DNA of 64,000 nucleotides from Gammaproteobacteria bacterium (GCA_028279365.1 JANQNX010000014.1:269921-333920), one strand, 5' to 3'; counted from the first letter of the stretch, positions 48,273-58,237 are shown. Notes: a model not told the origin generated them from the sequence alone. Translations and numbers: made by a program.

Positions 48273-50090
48273 ATGACCCAAAAACTCCGTAATATCGCGA
48301 TTATCGCTCACGTCGACCACGGCAAAACCACACTGGTTGATAAGCTATTGCAACAGTCGGGCACGTTAGATTCGCGTGCAGCGCCGACTGAGCGGGTGAT
48401 GGATTCCAATGATTTGGAGAAAGAGCGCGGTATTACCATCCTCTCTAAAAATACGGCGATTAACTGGAACGAATATCGAATCAATATCGTGGATACTCCT
48501 GGACACGCAGATTTCGGAGGTGAGGTCGAGCGGGTATTGTCAATGGTCGATTCCGTGCTTTTACTGGTTGATGCAGTCGATGGACCGATGCCACAAACCC
48601 GGTTTGTAACGCAGAAAGCCTTCGCGATGGGCTTTAAACCAATTGTTGTGATTAACAAAATTGATCGAGACGGTGCCCGACCGAGCTGGGTCCTGGACCA
48701 AACCTTTGACCTGTTCGACAAGCTCGGAGCTACTGATGAACAGTTGGACTTCCCGGTGGTTTATGCTTCAGCGCTGAATGGCTTTGCTGGAATGGATGAA
48801 GACGTGCGCGATGGTGATATGACGCCATTGTTTGAGACTATCGTCGAACATGTTTCGGCGCCGGACGTCGATGAATCCGGGCCGCTTCAAATGCAGATTT
48901 CCACATTGGATTACAATAACTATGTTGGGATTATTGGCATTGGCCGAATTAAACGCGGCAGCATCAAACGCAACATGCCGATTGGACTGATCGATCGTGA
49001 AGGCAAAACGCGTAAAGGCAAGATACTCCAGGTATACAGTTTCATGGGTTTAGAACGTATTGAAGTCGAGTCAGCCAGTGCCGGTGATATCGTGGCGATT
49101 GCCGGTCTTGATCCCTTGAATATTTCCGACACGATTTGCGAACCGGACAGCATTGAAGCCTTACCTGCGCTGACCGTTGATGAACCCACGATTAGTATGA
49201 CATTTCAACCCAATACCTCGCCGTTTGCCGGGAAGGAAGGTAAGTACGTTACCAGTCGAAACATCTGGGATCGTTTACAGCAGGAACTCAAACACAATGT
49301 TGCCCTGCGCGTGGAGACCACAGACGAAGCTGACAAGTATCGGGTTTCCGGGCGAGGCGAACTGCATCTTTCCGTATTGATCGAGACGATGCGTCGCGAG
49401 GGTTATGAGCTCGCTGTCGGGCGACCCCAAGTGATTGTGCGTGAAATCGATGATGCGAAAGAAGAACCGTATGAACAACTCGCGGTAGATATCGAAAGCG
49501 AGCATCAGGGTGCGGTGATGGAAAAACTTGGCGAGCGCCGAGGCGATTTGAAAAATATGCAGCCCGATGGAAAGGGTAGAGTTCGGCTTGAATACATTAT
49601 TCCTGCGCGAGGGCTGATTGGTTTTCGAACCGAGTTTCTGACTCTCACATCCGGTACTGGTTTGATGTATAACGTATTCGATCACTACGGCCCGTATTTA
49701 TCGATGGGGATCGGTCAACGCATCAATGGTGTATTGGTATCAATGGTGCAAGGGAAGGCATTAGGTTATGCATTATTTAATTTACAGGATCGGGGTAAGC
49801 TGTTCATTGGTCATGGTGAAGAAGTATATGAAGGTATGATCATCGGCATACACTCGCGAGATAATGATCTGGTTGTGAACCCGCTGAAAGGTAAACAACT
49901 GACCAATATTCGTGCTGCTGGTACTGATGAGAATATTATTCTTACCCCGCCGATCAATATGAGCCTGGAACAGGCGCTGGAATTTATCGACGATGATGAA
50001 TTGGTAGAAGTGACACCGACATCAATTCGAATCCGCAAAAAGTTTCTTAAAGAACACGAGCGTAAAAGCGCAGCCAGAAAAGTGAGTTAG
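48273..50090 (+). CDS. typA: Ribosome-associated GTPase TypA (BipA)
   Basis: 605 residues from the ATG at 48273, preceded by GAGGG; E. coli TypA is 607. G1 AHVDHGKT, G3 DTPGHADF and G4 NKID are intact, and the switch I region has ERGITI. The C-terminal domain specific to BipA ([22 protein letters not shown]) is present. TypA helps late 50S ribosome assembly and growth under stress and low temperature. It is monocistronic here. Confidence 0.97.
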   Translation: MTQKLRNIAIIAHVDHGKTTLVDKLLQQSGTLDSRAAPTERVMDSNDLEKERGITILSKNTAINWNEYRINIVDTPGHADFGGEVERVLSMVDSVLLLVDAVDGPMPQTRFVTQKAFAMGFKPIVVINKIDRDGARPSWVLDQTFDLFDKLGATDEQLDFPVVYASALNGFAGMDEDVRDGDMTPLFETIVEHVSAPDVDESGPLQMQISTLDYNNYVGIIGIGRIKRGSIKRNMPIGLIDREGKTRKGKILQVYSFMGLERIEVESASAGDIVAIAGLDPLNISDTICEPDSIEALPALTVDEPTISMTFQPNTSPFAGKEGKYVTSRNIWDRLQQELKHNVALRVETTDEADKYRVSGRGELHLSVLIETMRREGYELAVGRPQVIVREIDDAKEEPYEQLAVDIESEHQGAVMEKLGERRGDLKNMQPDGKGRVRLEYIIPARGLIGFRTEFLTLTSGTGLMYNVFDHYGPYLSMGIGQRINGVLVSMVQGKALGYALFNLQDRGKLFIGHGEEVYEGMIIGIHSRDNDLVVNPLKGKQLTNIRAAGTDENIILTPPINMSLEQALEFIDDDELVEVTPTSIRIRKKFLKEHERKSAARKVS

Positions 50091-50168
50091 TGATATATTT
50101 TCACGATAAAAAATCGTAGAGTAGAGTGTTCTGTTCTTTTGCTGTAGAAACTTTTAAAGGAGTGAATA

Positions 50169-50765
50169 ATGGAAACAGTCCTGATAACCATCTTCGTCAT
50201 GGCTATAGTGCTAGTTGTTTATGTTATTGGCATATTCAACCGACTGGTTTCTCTTAAGAACAGATATCTAAACGCATTTTCGCAGATAGATGTACAGCTA
50301 AAACGTCGATATGACCTGATTCCCAATCTTGTTGAAACGGCAAAGGGGTATTTACAGCACGAAAGAGAGACCCTTGAGGCTGTCATATCAGCGCGTAATC
50401 AAGCTATGTCCGGCTTAAAGGCCGCTAGTGCCAGTCCGGGAGATGCCAATGCGATGCAGGCACTCGCCAGTGCAGAAGGTTCGCTGGGAAGCGCCTTGGG
50501 AAGATTAAATGTTGTGGTTGAGGCGTATCCTGATTTGAAAGCGAATCAGAATATGATGCAGTTGACCGAGGAATTGACCTCTACCGAAAATAAAATTGCA
50601 TTTGCGCGCCAGGCCTATAATGACTCTGTAATGGCTTATAATGAATACAAGCAAAGTTTTCCCCCCGTTGTTTTTGCCCCTACGTTTGGACATGCCCAAG
50701 ATGCAAGCTTACTTGAATTTGAAGATAGGGCAGAAATAGCAGAGGCACCTAAAGTATCTTTTTAA
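50169..50765 (+). CDS. lemA: LemA family protein
   Basis: 198 residues. One N-terminal TM helix (about 4-24), then the LemA helical domain with YNRLVSLKNRYLNAFSQIDVQL-type sequence and the KRRYDLIPNLVETAKGY signature. The C-terminal half carries LNVVVEAYPDLKAN and FARQAYNDSVMAYNEYKQSFP. LemA proteins sit at the inner membrane with their bundle exposed; their role is not settled, but they are often paired with M48 proteases. Here the protease gene starts 13 bases downstream. Confidence 0.93.
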   Translation: METVLITIFVMAIVLVVYVIGIFNRLVSLKNRYLNAFSQIDVQLKRRYDLIPNLVETAKGYLQHERETLEAVISARNQAMSGLKAASASPGDANAMQALASAEGSLGSALGRLNVVVEAYPDLKANQNMMQLTEELTSTENKIAFARQAYNDSVMAYNEYKQSFPPVVFAPTFGHAQDASLLEFEDRAEIAEAPKVSF

Positions 50766-50778
50766 GAAGCTTGCTTGA

Positions 50779-52674
50779 ATGAATTTTTTCGAGCATCAGG
50801 AAGAGGCGCGCAGAAAAACACATTGGCTGGTTTTTCTTTTCATCATCGCAGTAATCGTTCTTATATCAGTCACTGATTTATTCGTTATTTTCTCATACGC
50901 GTATATAACGGAAGATACTAATTTCAAGCTCAGCAATATCCCTCAAGAGGTACACCTAACTGTTGCAGCAGTGATCAGCGCGATCGTGTTTGTTGCCAGT
51001 TTGTCTCGTATTTATGAAATGAGTGGTGGTGGCAAAACCGTCGCCTCTGCATTAGGGGGACGTCTATTAAACCCGCTCACTGAGGATGAGAAAGAACTCC
51101 GCTTGTTAAATATTGTTGAGGAGATGGCAATCGCCTCAGGTACGCCAGTCCCCGAGGTGTACATTCTTGAAGATAGTGCGATCAATGCTTTTGCGGCTGG
51201 CTACTCTATTCATGACGCGGTGGTCGGTGTCACGCGTGGCACTATCGATTTATTAAACCGTGATGAATTACAGGGTGTTGTCGCGCATGAGTTTTCACAT
51301 ATTTTTAATGGTGACATGCGGCTTAATATGCGCCTGTCAGGATTTTTGTTTGGTATTCTTTTCCTTGGATTGATTGGGCAAAAAATCGCCCGGCATACAG
51401 GCTATTCCAGAAAAGGTGGGCAGTTGGCATTATTCGGTGTTGGTTTGATGGCTATCGGATACGGTGGCTCTTTTTTTGGCGGTTTAATCAAGTCAACAGT
51501 AAGTCGTCAACGTGAGTATTTAGCTGATGCATCTGCTGTTCAATATACGCGCAACCCTGAGGGCATAGGTGGTGCACTAAAGAAAATCGGTGGCTGGGTA
51601 TCAGGCTCACACATATCCTCGCCAGATGCGGCTGAGTATAGTCACTTTTATATTGCCAATGGCGTTGGTGCTTCGTTCGCAAACATATTTAGTACACACC
51701 CGCCTTTGCATGATCGGATAAAAAAAATCCAGCCACACTGGGATGGAAAATATCCTAAAGTTAAACGAGAAAGTGTTTATACAAAAGAGCAAACTCAACA
51801 AAATCAAAACAAGCCTTTTTCTACAGATAGCTTCAGAACCCCGGATTCTTTAATTACAGCTGCAGTGCTCATTTCTGCGATATCACAAACCGGTATGCCA
51901 ACGTCAGATCATATGCGCTACGCACAGCAGCTGATTAAAGCTATTCCGGCATCATTATTAATAGCCGGTCGTGAGCCTATTACTGCATGTGCATTAGTGT
52001 TTGGTTTGATGATGGATAAATCCTTATTAAGGAACATGGCCCAGCAGGATAAATTACTCAAGGGTATGGATAGAGAGATATACAAGCAATTCAGGAACTT
52101 GGTCTCTGAACTGTTGCCTCTGGACATAAAATATCGATTACCTCTAATAGAATTGGCTATACCCACTTTAAAACGCTTGTCGGAAGATCAATATGAAGAA
52201 TTTAATGATTGTTTGTTGCGCATAGTTCAATATGATAATCGTATTGATTTTTGGGAGTGGGCTTTATATAGAATTATTAGTCTATCGCTGAACAAGCCAG
52301 AACTTGCAAAAGAAATGTATGATGATTTCAACAAACTGGAATTTGAAAGTGCCGTGTTGTTATCTGCCATGATATACAGTAGCGAACAAGATAATGATAT
52401 GGGTAAACAAGCATATGCAAAAGCTTCTGCAGAGCTTGGTATTAGTTACAACATGTTAGACAGAGAAGAGATAAGCAATAAATCCTTATTGCAAGGGATT
52501 AGAAAAATGAATCACTTGAAGCCACTGGTGAAACCAAAGCTACTAAAAGCCCTTGCCTTGGCCGCGCAACATGACAGTAAATTACAAGTAGAAGAAATTG
52601 AATTTATTCGTGCGATTTCAGTAGCTATTGATTGTCCCATGCCTCCTTTACTTGATTTGACAATAGACAATTAA
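50779..52674 (+). CDS. M48-family membrane zinc protease with long C-terminal extension
   Basis: 631 residues. TM helices lie at about 17-40 and 58-76, with two more after the active site. The zinc motif is HEFSH (H170, E171, H174) in GVVAHEFSHIFNGDMRLN; the third ligand is probably in REYLADASAVQYTRNPEG. After about residue 340 comes a cytoplasmic alpha-helical domain of about 290 residues resembling TerB-type bundles (AAQHDSKLQVEEIEFIRAIS). HtpX itself ends near residue 300. It probably performs membrane-protein quality control. It follows lemA after 13 bases, the usual pairing. Confidence 0.88.
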   Translation: MNFFEHQEEARRKTHWLVFLFIIAVIVLISVTDLFVIFSYAYITEDTNFKLSNIPQEVHLTVAAVISAIVFVASLSRIYEMSGGGKTVASALGGRLLNPLTEDEKELRLLNIVEEMAIASGTPVPEVYILEDSAINAFAAGYSIHDAVVGVTRGTIDLLNRDELQGVVAHEFSHIFNGDMRLNMRLSGFLFGILFLGLIGQKIARHTGYSRKGGQLALFGVGLMAIGYGGSFFGGLIKSTVSRQREYLADASAVQYTRNPEGIGGALKKIGGWVSGSHISSPDAAEYSHFYIANGVGASFANIFSTHPPLHDRIKKIQPHWDGKYPKVKRESVYTKEQTQQNQNKPFSTDSFRTPDSLITAAVLISAISQTGMPTSDHMRYAQQLIKAIPASLLIAGREPITACALVFGLMMDKSLLRNMAQQDKLLKGMDREIYKQFRNLVSELLPLDIKYRLPLIELAIPTLKRLSEDQYEEFNDCLLRIVQYDNRIDFWEWALYRIISLSLNKPELAKEMYDDFNKLEFESAVLLSAMIYSSEQDNDMGKQAYAKASAELGISYNMLDREEISNKSLLQGIRKMNHLKPLVKPKLLKALALAAQHDSKLQVEEIEFIRAISVAIDCPMPPLLDLTIDN

Positions 52675-52706
52675 TGATGAGGTAGATTATTTAAACTATA
52701 ACTGGT

Positions 52707-52737
52707 TTGACATTCTTACGGTCTATGAGGTTACAAT
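52707..52737 (+). promoter_or_regulatory. Possible promoter of the cyclophilin gene
   Basis: TTGACA (52707-52712, perfect) and TACAAT (52732-52737) are 19 bases apart, longer than ideal. The start site would be about 30 bases before the ATG at 52774. Confidence 0.35.
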
Positions 52738-52773
52738 CTCTACTTAAATTTAAAATATTCGGAATTACTAATT

Positions 52774-53319
52774 ATGTCTCGTTTACTTAAATCTATTATC
52801 CTAACTCTCTCCTGTCTTGTGTCGACAGTCGTCAGTGCTGAAGACAGCGTCGTGATAGAAACAAAATTTGGTGAGATCGAATTACGTTTCTTTCCGGAGG
52901 TTGCCCCGAAACATGTGGAGAATTTTCTCAAGCTTAGCAAAGAAGGCTTTTACGACAAGACTATTTTTCATCGTGTGATACCTGGTTTTATGATTCAGGG
53001 TGGCGATCCGAATACCAAGAGCGATGATAAGTCGCGCTATGGTCAGGGTGGACCGGGTTATAGGATTGATGCCGAATTTAATGCTAAGCCGCATGTCCGT
53101 GGCGCGTTATCGATGGCACGCTCGCAAGATCCGAATAGTGCCGGTTCCCAGTTTTTTATTGTTGTCAAAGACTCAAACTTTCTGGATCGCCAATATACGG
53201 TATTTGGTGAAGTCGTCAGCGGGATGGATGTTGCCGACAAGATTGTCTCTCAGGATCGTGATCGACGCGATAATCCATTGGAAAGAATTGAGATGACAAT
53301 GCGCGTCGTGACTGAATAG
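52774..53319 (+). CDS. Periplasmic peptidyl-prolyl cis-trans isomerase (cyclophilin)
   Basis: 181 residues. A signal peptide is cut after about residue 22 (VVSA/ED), so the enzyme is periplasmic, like PpiA. The cyclophilin core is clear: FHRVIPGFMIQGGDP with the catalytic Arg, and RGALSMARSQDPNSAGSQFFIV with the Gln and Phe pocket residues. It helps fold proline-containing periplasmic and outer-membrane proteins. The transcript ends at the strong terminator at 53335-53372. Confidence 0.93.
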   Translation: MSRLLKSIILTLSCLVSTVVSAEDSVVIETKFGEIELRFFPEVAPKHVENFLKLSKEGFYDKTIFHRVIPGFMIQGGDPNTKSDDKSRYGQGGPGYRIDAEFNAKPHVRGALSMARSQDPNSAGSQFFIVVKDSNFLDRQYTVFGEVVSGMDVADKIVSQDRDRRDNPLERIEMTMRVVTE

Positions 53320-53334
53320 TTTTATCTGTTTATA

Positions 53335-53372
53335 AAAAAAGCCGATGTCTGTTTCCAGATATCGGCTTTTTT
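53335..53372. terminator. Bidirectional rho-independent terminator
   Basis: GCCGATGTCTG (53341-53351), loop TTTC, CAGATATCGGC (53356-53366): an 11-bp stem with one G-T pair, flanked by seven A and six T. It serves both the cyclophilin gene and the convergent fusA2. Confidence 0.92.
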
Positions 53373-53389
53373 GTTGATGCTGAAGAAAA

Positions 53390-55480
53390 CTATTTATTCT
53401 TTTCTTCTTCTCGTTTTTTCGCTTCTTCGATGACCTCTTCTGCCACGTTCTTCGGACAAGGTGCATAGTTAAGAAACTCCATGGAGAACTGCCCACGTCC
53501 AGAGGTCATGGTACGTAGACTGCCGATATAACCGAACATTTCGCTCAACGGCGCTTCTGCTTTGATGCGAACCCCGGTCGCTGCCGCTTCCTGTGATTTG
53601 ATCATGCCACGACGACGGTTTAAATCGCCGATCACATCACCGACATGATCTTCCGGCGTGAATACATCGACCTTCATGATCGGTTCCATGAGCTGTGGGC
53701 CCGCTTTCGGCATGGTCTGTCGATAGGCTGCCATCGCCGCTATTTCAAATGCAATAGCCGAGGAGTCAACGGCGTGGAAGGCACCGTCGAATAAATTGAC
53801 TTTGAAGTCCAGACACGGATAACCGGCTAACACGCCTCGATCCATACTCTTCTTGAAGCCGCCCTCAATTGCAGGCCAGAATTCTTTCGGTACATTACCG
53901 CCAGTCACAGTGGACTCAAATACGAAACCGCTACCCGCTTCGCCAGGTTCAATAATGTAATCAATCTTGCCGTATTGACCGGAACCACCAGACTGTTTCT
54001 TATGAGTATAGGAATCTTCGATACGTTTAGTAACAGTCTCACGATAGGCCACCTGAGGACTACCGACTTCAACTTCAATACCGTGAGTACGCTTAAGAAT
54101 ATCCACCTTGATATCCAGATGAAGTTCGCCCATACCTTTCATTAAGGTTTCGCCACTATCTTCATCGGTTTCAATTCGAAAAGACGGATCCTCTTTAATC
54201 ATTTTACCGAGTGCGATCCCCAGTTTTTCTGAGGCAGCTTTGTCTTTCGGTGCGATAGCGATAGAGATAACCGGATCAGGGAATACCATTGGTTCCAACG
54301 TTGCCGGGTCATTCTGATCGCAGAGCGTATGACCGGTCTGGACATTCTTCATACCGATAGCGGCAATAATGTCACCTGCCTGGGCACTTTCGAGCTCAAT
54401 ACGCTCATCGGCATGCATCTCGACGATACGGCCAATACGTTCGGTTTTACCGGTGAAAGTATTTAACACCGTTGTGCCTTTTTCCATTTTGCCGGAATAG
54501 ATACGAATAAAGGTTAATGCGCCAAAGCGATCATCCATAATCTTGAACGCTAATGCGCGCAGCGGTTTGTCCGGATCTACTATGGCCATACCGCCGGTTT
54601 CATTACCTTCCAGGTCGACTTCGGGTTGCGGTTTGACTTCGGTTGGATCGGGCAAGTAATCGACCACGGCATCCAATACCATCTGCACACATTTGTTCTT
54701 AAATGCTGAACCGCAATAGGTGGGGAAGAAGCTCAGATTGATGGTGCCTTTACGGATACACGCTTTGAGTTCCTCAATGCTGGGTTCTTCGCCCTCGAGA
54801 TATTTTTCCATGATATCGTCGTCCTGCTCGACCGCGGTTTCGACGAGTTTTTCACGCCATTCTTCAATTTGGTCGGCCATATCTGCAGGTGGCTCAGTAA
54901 TTTCATAATTTAAGGGATCGTTCGCATCATTCCAGATCCAGGCTTTACGCGTCAGCAGGTCTACTGCGCCGACAAAATTATCTTCAATACCAATCGGCAA
55001 TACCATGACCAAAGGTGTTGCGCCCAATACATCAATAATTTGCTGCACGACTTTATAGAAATCGGCACCGGTTCGATCGAGTTTATTGACGAAGATAATT
55101 CGGGAAACTTCAGATTCGTTTGCATAACGCCAGTTGGTCTCAGACTGGGGCTCAACACCACCCGAACCACAGAATACGCCAATACCACCATCGAGTACCT
55201 TTAACGAACGATAGACTTCAATGGTGAAGTCAACGTGTCCCGGGGTATCGATAATATTCATTCGATAGTCTTTCCAGAAACAACTGGTTGCCGCAGACTG
55301 AATGGTAATACCTCGTTCCTGTTCCTGTTCCATGAAGTCTGTGGTTGCCGCACCGTCATGTACCTCACCGGTTTTGTGAATTTTCCCGGTCAGTTTCAGT
55401 ATGCGCTCGGAAGTCGTGGTTTTACCTGCATCCACGTGCGCAAAGATGCCTATGTTTCGGTACTTCGATAAGTCAGTCAT
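53390..55480 (-). CDS. fusA2: Elongation factor G, FusA2 type
   Basis: 696 residues. G1 AHVDAGKT, switch [15 protein letters not shown]3 DTPGHVDF and G4 NKLD are intact. EF-G domains II-V follow, with [12 protein letters not shown] in domain IV. The sequence differs from the usual str-operon EF-G (for example [20 protein letters not shown]), and no rpsL/rpsG/tuf genes are near, so this is most likely the second copy, FusA2. That copy may act in translocation under particular conditions or in ribosome recycling. Whether a str-operon fusA exists elsewhere cannot be seen. Confidence 0.9.
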   Translation of the reverse strand: MTDLSKYRNIGIFAHVDAGKTTTSERILKLTGKIHKTGEVHDGAATTDFMEQEQERGITIQSAATSCFWKDYRMNIIDTPGHVDFTIEVYRSLKVLDGGIGVFCGSGGVEPQSETNWRYANESEVSRIIFVNKLDRTGADFYKVVQQIIDVLGATPLVMVLPIGIEDNFVGAVDLLTRKAWIWNDANDPLNYEITEPPADMADQIEEWREKLVETAVEQDDDIMEKYLEGEEPSIEELKACIRKGTINLSFFPTYCGSAFKNKCVQMVLDAVVDYLPDPTEVKPQPEVDLEGNETGGMAIVDPDKPLRALAFKIMDDRFGALTFIRIYSGKMEKGTTVLNTFTGKTERIGRIVEMHADERIELESAQAGDIIAAIGMKNVQTGHTLCDQNDPATLEPMVFPDPVISIAIAPKDKAASEKLGIALGKMIKEDPSFRIETDEDSGETLMKGMGELHLDIKVDILKRTHGIEVEVGSPQVAYRETVTKRIEDSYTHKKQSGGSGQYGKIDYIIEPGEAGSGFVFESTVTGGNVPKEFWPAIEGGFKKSMDRGVLAGYPCLDFKVNLFDGAFHAVDSSAIAFEIAAMAAYRQTMPKAGPQLMEPIMKVDVFTPEDHVGDVIGDLNRRRGMIKSQEAAATGVRIKAEAPLSEMFGYIGSLRTMTSGRGQFSMEFLNYAPCPKNVAEEVIEEAKKREEEKNK

Positions 55481-55624
55481 TGTCCTGGTACTCGCGTTAT
55501 TAAATGAATAAATAAAACCGAATAAAGGATTCCCTCGACACCTCAGATTTCATCAGGGCGCCTTTGTGAAGCCAAATTCCGGATTACCGCTATATTGTTG
55601 CATCGGTATGCAAACGGCGGGCGG

Positions 55625-55654
55625 AGTATAAACCAGAATGGCGTTTATTGTGAA
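55625..55654 (-). promoter_or_regulatory. Promoter of fusA2
   Basis: Read on the minus strand: TTCACA (55654-55649), 18-base spacer, TATACT (55630-55625). The start site would be near 55618, giving a leader of about 138 bases that includes the TTGCAT/ATGCAA dyad. Confidence 0.45.
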
Positions 55655-55752
55655 CCTGCAGTTATCGCTAATAATCGGGCTATTGCGATAATGCTGCTCT
55701 GACAGCGAGGACTGGTGATGCAAGAAGCATAACAAAGGTTCTCGGACGGTTG

Positions 55753-55780
55753 TTGAAAACCGGGATTGGCAACGTATAAT
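55753..55780 (+). promoter_or_regulatory. Promoter of yqcC (leaderless transcript predicted)
   Basis: TTGAAA (55753-55758), 16-base spacer, perfect TATAAT (55775-55780). Transcription should begin at about 55786-55788, at or just before the yqcC ATG (55788), so the mRNA would have no ribosome binding site. Confidence 0.55.
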
Positions 55781-55787
55781 CAAACTA

Positions 55788-56132
55788 ATGCACGATATTC
55801 CAAACCGCATCGCTGACGTCCTGCTTGAAGTTGAGGCCAACCTGAGGATTCACGGCAAGTGGGACGAACACAAACCTGCTCCTAATGAACTAAACAGCCA
55901 AATCCCGTTTTGTATGGATACGCTCAAGTTTGAGCAGTGGTTACAGTGGATCTTCCTGCCGAAAATGAAAGTCACACTGGAGGAAACCCATCCGTTACCG
56001 GCGCGCAGCGGTATCTTTGAATATGCCGAAGAGTGTCTGGAGAAGACCGATCCATCGACTGACAATTTGTTGGTATTGTTGAAGCGATTTGACGACCTGA
56101 TATCCATTCAAGCCAGCGTGCAGCGGCATTGA
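55788..56132 (+). CDS. yqcC: YqcC family protein (DUF446)
   Basis: 114 residues, the family's usual length. The core block IPFCMDTLKFEQWLQWIFLPKM (about 40-60) and HPLPARSGIFEYAEECL are diagnostic of YqcC/DUF446, a small helical cytoplasmic protein of unknown function often near truC in enterics (not here). The start aligns with the family start. No Shine-Dalgarno sequence precedes it and the predicted transcription start coincides with the ATG. A strong terminator follows. Confidence 0.85.
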   Translation: MHDIPNRIADVLLEVEANLRIHGKWDEHKPAPNELNSQIPFCMDTLKFEQWLQWIFLPKMKVTLEETHPLPARSGIFEYAEECLEKTDPSTDNLLVLLKRFDDLISIQASVQRH

Positions 56133-56154
56133 TCGCCAAAACGAATGAATCAGG

Positions 56155-56187
56155 CATAAAAAAACCGCCCGAAGGCGGTTTTTCTTT
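56155..56187. terminator. Bidirectional rho-independent terminator
   Basis: AAAACCGCC (56161-56169), loop CGAA, GGCGGTTTT (56174-56182), with an A-rich start and T-rich end. It lies between convergent yqcC and the phasin gene. Confidence 0.9.
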
Positions 56188-56203
56188 TAATGCTATCCTG
56201 AGT

Positions 56204-56515
56204 TTAAGAAGCGGATGATTTTTCAACAACCTCTTTCACTTTGTTAGCATAGGTTTCAGCCAATTTAGAAATTTTCTGAACGTCTTTTACTGCATTGTCA
56301 GATACAGTTTGTGCAACAGAAATCTGTTCTTGCAGATAATCATTCAATGACTCAAGGTCACGAACGTCAGCCACAGCTTTCATCGCATTGACGCTGATTT
56401 CCGCATTGTCCTGAATGGCTTTAACCTGAATCGCAGAGATCTTTTCCAGATTCTTTAAAGTCAGTTCATTGATTTCCTTAATTGGGTTCAAAAATTGTTC
56501 AAATGAATATTCCAT
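56204..56515 (-). CDS. Phasin family protein
   Basis: 103 residues from the ATG at 56515, with a GGAG ribosome binding site. It is almost fully helical, with an amphipathic stretch and the phasin_2 pattern (QFLNPIKEINELTLKNLEKI, then a VKAIQDNAEISVNAMKA helix and QEQISVAQTVSDNAVKDV). Phasins coat polyhydroxyalkanoate granules or bind other hydrophobic surfaces. No PHA synthase is in the window, so granule formation is inferred. The promoter overlaps a perfect palindrome, typical of a regulated granule-protein gene. Confidence 0.85.
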   Translation of the reverse strand: MEYSFEQFLNPIKEINELTLKNLEKISAIQVKAIQDNAEISVNAMKAVADVRDLESLNDYLQEQISVAQTVSDNAVKDVQKISKLAETYANKVKEVVEKSSAS

Positions 56516-56555
56516 AGTATTTCTCCAAAATGAGTGTTGTTTAACATTGGGGAAA

Positions 56556-56589
56556 ATTATACTGATATTTTGTTGCAATGCAACAAAAT
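56556..56589 (-). promoter_or_regulatory. Phasin promoter overlapping a 23-bp palindrome
   Basis: On the minus strand: -35 TTGCAT (56583-56578), 16-base spacer, perfect -10 TATAAT (56561-56556). The palindrome ATTTTGTTGCA-A-TGCAACAAAAT (56567-56589) covers the -35 and most of the spacer, so a bound dimer would block RNA polymerase. The TGC/GCA-rich form recalls PHA repressor (PhaR) operators; the identity is a guess. Confidence 0.65.
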
Positions 56590-56685
56590 AATGGAGAATT
56601 TTATAAGCTATTGTTTTAAATAAAAATATAGCCATAAATTTTGTTGTTCTGGTGACTTTTCGCTAACAATTTAGACTTTGTGCTG

Positions 56686-57156
56686 CTAATTCAACGCAGC
56701 GATAAAGTTGTACTTTCCCAGCACTGTGGCAGTAATCATACTAATGCCGATGATCAGGTTGATCTGGATAAAAAGCCGAATCTGGTTAAGTCTTCGGCCG
56801 CCTTCTTCCCAGTTATTATCCGCAACAGCCAGACGCATGCGCCGAAATGGCGCGAAAAAGATATGTAAAAAGATCAGCATCATAATGATACCCAGCGTTA
56901 GCATAATATGTACGTAAGTCCCTACTTCAGCCATGCCGCCCATTAACACAATCATACCAATGCCGGTTCCCAGCAGAATCAGAATCGATAGCCATACCCA
57001 CGGGAAAAAACGTTTAAACACATGTAACCACAGTGTTTGCCGCACCGGTGGTTCCAGCATACTGCCGGCGACTGGACGCAGTACCATAAACGCGAAAAAC
57101 ATACCCCCAACCCAGATTAATGCGGCCAGGAGATGAAGTAATTTTGCTATTGCCAT
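56686..57156 (-). CDS. CopD-like four-helix membrane protein
   Basis: 156 residues with four TM helices (about 2-24, 50-72, 80-102, 128-150). The N-terminal LLHLLAALIWVGGMFFAFMVLRP, with a His at the membrane edge, resembles CopD. Many members near CopD are small, with no link to a copC gene. The role may be copper uptake or haem-associated redox; the sequence does not settle it. It lies 34 bases after the LysR stop on the same strand. Confidence 0.75.
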   Translation of the reverse strand: MAIAKLLHLLAALIWVGGMFFAFMVLRPVAGSMLEPPVRQTLWLHVFKRFFPWVWLSILILLGTGIGMIVLMGGMAEVGTYVHIMLTLGIIMMLIFLHIFFAPFRRMRLAVADNNWEEGGRRLNQIRLFIQINLIIGISMITATVLGKYNFIAALN

Positions 57157-57190
57157 GCTGTTTCCTTGTTATTAATGCACGTTTTCAGAA

Positions 57191-58108
57191 TTAATAGACC
57201 CACTGATCCCAATAAGGCTCATCGCCAAAGAACTGTTTCATATAGTCAACAAACGTTCTGACTTTTAATGACATGTGCGTTCGGTGCGCGTAAATCATAT
57301 TGATAGGCAGCGGTGCCGGTTCATATTCCTCAAGTAGCGGGCACAGCTTTTTGGATTGAATGTCCAGCCCGACCATATAAGACGGAAGCTGAGTCAAACC
57401 GCTGCCATTGATGGCGGCGACCCGAAGCGCATCGGCAATATTGGCTTTGAGATAGCGGTTATGGATCGCTAACTGCACTTCTTTTCCGTCTACGTTGAAT
57501 TTCCAGTCGGTGGGAAAAACCAGGTTATCGCCCATGGATAAGCAAACGTGTTTCTTCAAATCATCCACTGTTTCAGGCACACCGTTTTTTTTCAAATACT
57601 CGGGCGAACCACATAGTAGCAAACGGCTGGATGAAATGGGCAGAGCGATATTACTCGAGTCTTCCAGCACACCGACTCGAAATGCCAGGTCAATGCCCAG
57701 ATCAATCATGTGATCGAAATCATCGGATAACAGTAATTCGATTGCGATATCCGGGTAGGTCTCCTTGTAGCCTTTGACTGCGCGGGAGATATGAAATGAG
57801 CCAAATGAGGGCGGCGCCATCAGCCTCAATGTGCCTGTTGGATTGTGCTGCATTTCGGAGACATATTGCTCTGCCTCATCGACCTCATTCAAAATCACCG
57901 ATACGCGCTGCAAATACTCGCGCCCAACCTCAGTCAGGCTGAGCTGTCGCGTACTGCGGTTTAGTAATCTTGCATCAAGGCGGCTTTCAAGATCGCGCAC
58001 GTATTTGGAACACATGGCATTCGAAATGCTGAGTTCCTCTGCTGCCGCGGCAAAGCTGCCGAGCCGTGCGACTGCCGCAAATGTTCGCATGCTGCTTAGC
58101 TTATCCAC
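57191..58108 (-). CDS. LysR-family transcriptional regulator
   Basis: 305 residues. The N-terminal winged helix-turn-helix (about 1-60) reads FAAVARLGSFAAAAEELSISNAMCSKYVRDLE, followed by the ligand-binding domain (about 90-295). The pattern SFGSFHISRAVKGYKETYPDI fits the CrgA/AaeR-like branch, which has N-terminal LysR regulators of varied targets. It is divergent from a secreted SnoaL-like gene over 129 bases, the usual layout for a LysR regulator and its target. The CopD-like gene downstream may also be controlled by it. Confidence 0.9.
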   Translation of the reverse strand: MDKLSSMRTFAAVARLGSFAAAAEELSISNAMCSKYVRDLESRLDARLLNRSTRQLSLTEVGREYLQRVSVILNEVDEAEQYVSEMQHNPTGTLRLMAPPSFGSFHISRAVKGYKETYPDIAIELLLSDDFDHMIDLGIDLAFRVGVLEDSSNIALPISSSRLLLCGSPEYLKKNGVPETVDDLKKHVCLSMGDNLVFPTDWKFNVDGKEVQLAIHNRYLKANIADALRVAAINGSGLTQLPSYMVGLDIQSKKLCPLLEEYEPAPLPINMIYAHRTHMSLKVRTFVDYMKQFFGDEPYWDQWVY

Positions 58109-58162
58109 GTTATCAACCGCAATTATTTACTATTTTGAAAGAATCCATGAACTAAACACCTA

Positions 58163-58190
58163 TTGTTAACTTAGCAGAAACGACTATTCT
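58163..58190 (+). promoter_or_regulatory. Promoter of the SnoaL-like gene
   Basis: TTGTTA (58163-58168), 16-base spacer, TATTCT (58185-58190), between divergent lysR and the SnoaL-like gene, with TTGTTAAC an AT-rich potential LysR half-site. Confidence 0.4.
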
Positions 58191-58237
58191 TCTCCCCATC
58201 AAACATTTAACCCTTAAAACTTTTGGAGTATTTAATC

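Larger units (their letters stand above)
55481..55787. other. Divergent regulatory gap fusA2-yqcC (307 bases)
   Basis: This is the only gap above 300 bases. It holds one promoter for each flanking gene and an inverted repeat TTGCAT-N4-ATGCAA (55598-55613) in the predicted fusA2 leader. I see no tRNA, small ORF with a ribosome binding site, or repeat. A 95-codon minus-strand frame that crosses it has no coding character. Confidence 0.6.

Noticed and set aside
55553..55840. A 95-codon minus-strand frame in the fusA2-yqcC gap
   Set aside because: It overlaps the yqcC start and both promoters, and its Ser/Arg-rich product matches nothing I know.
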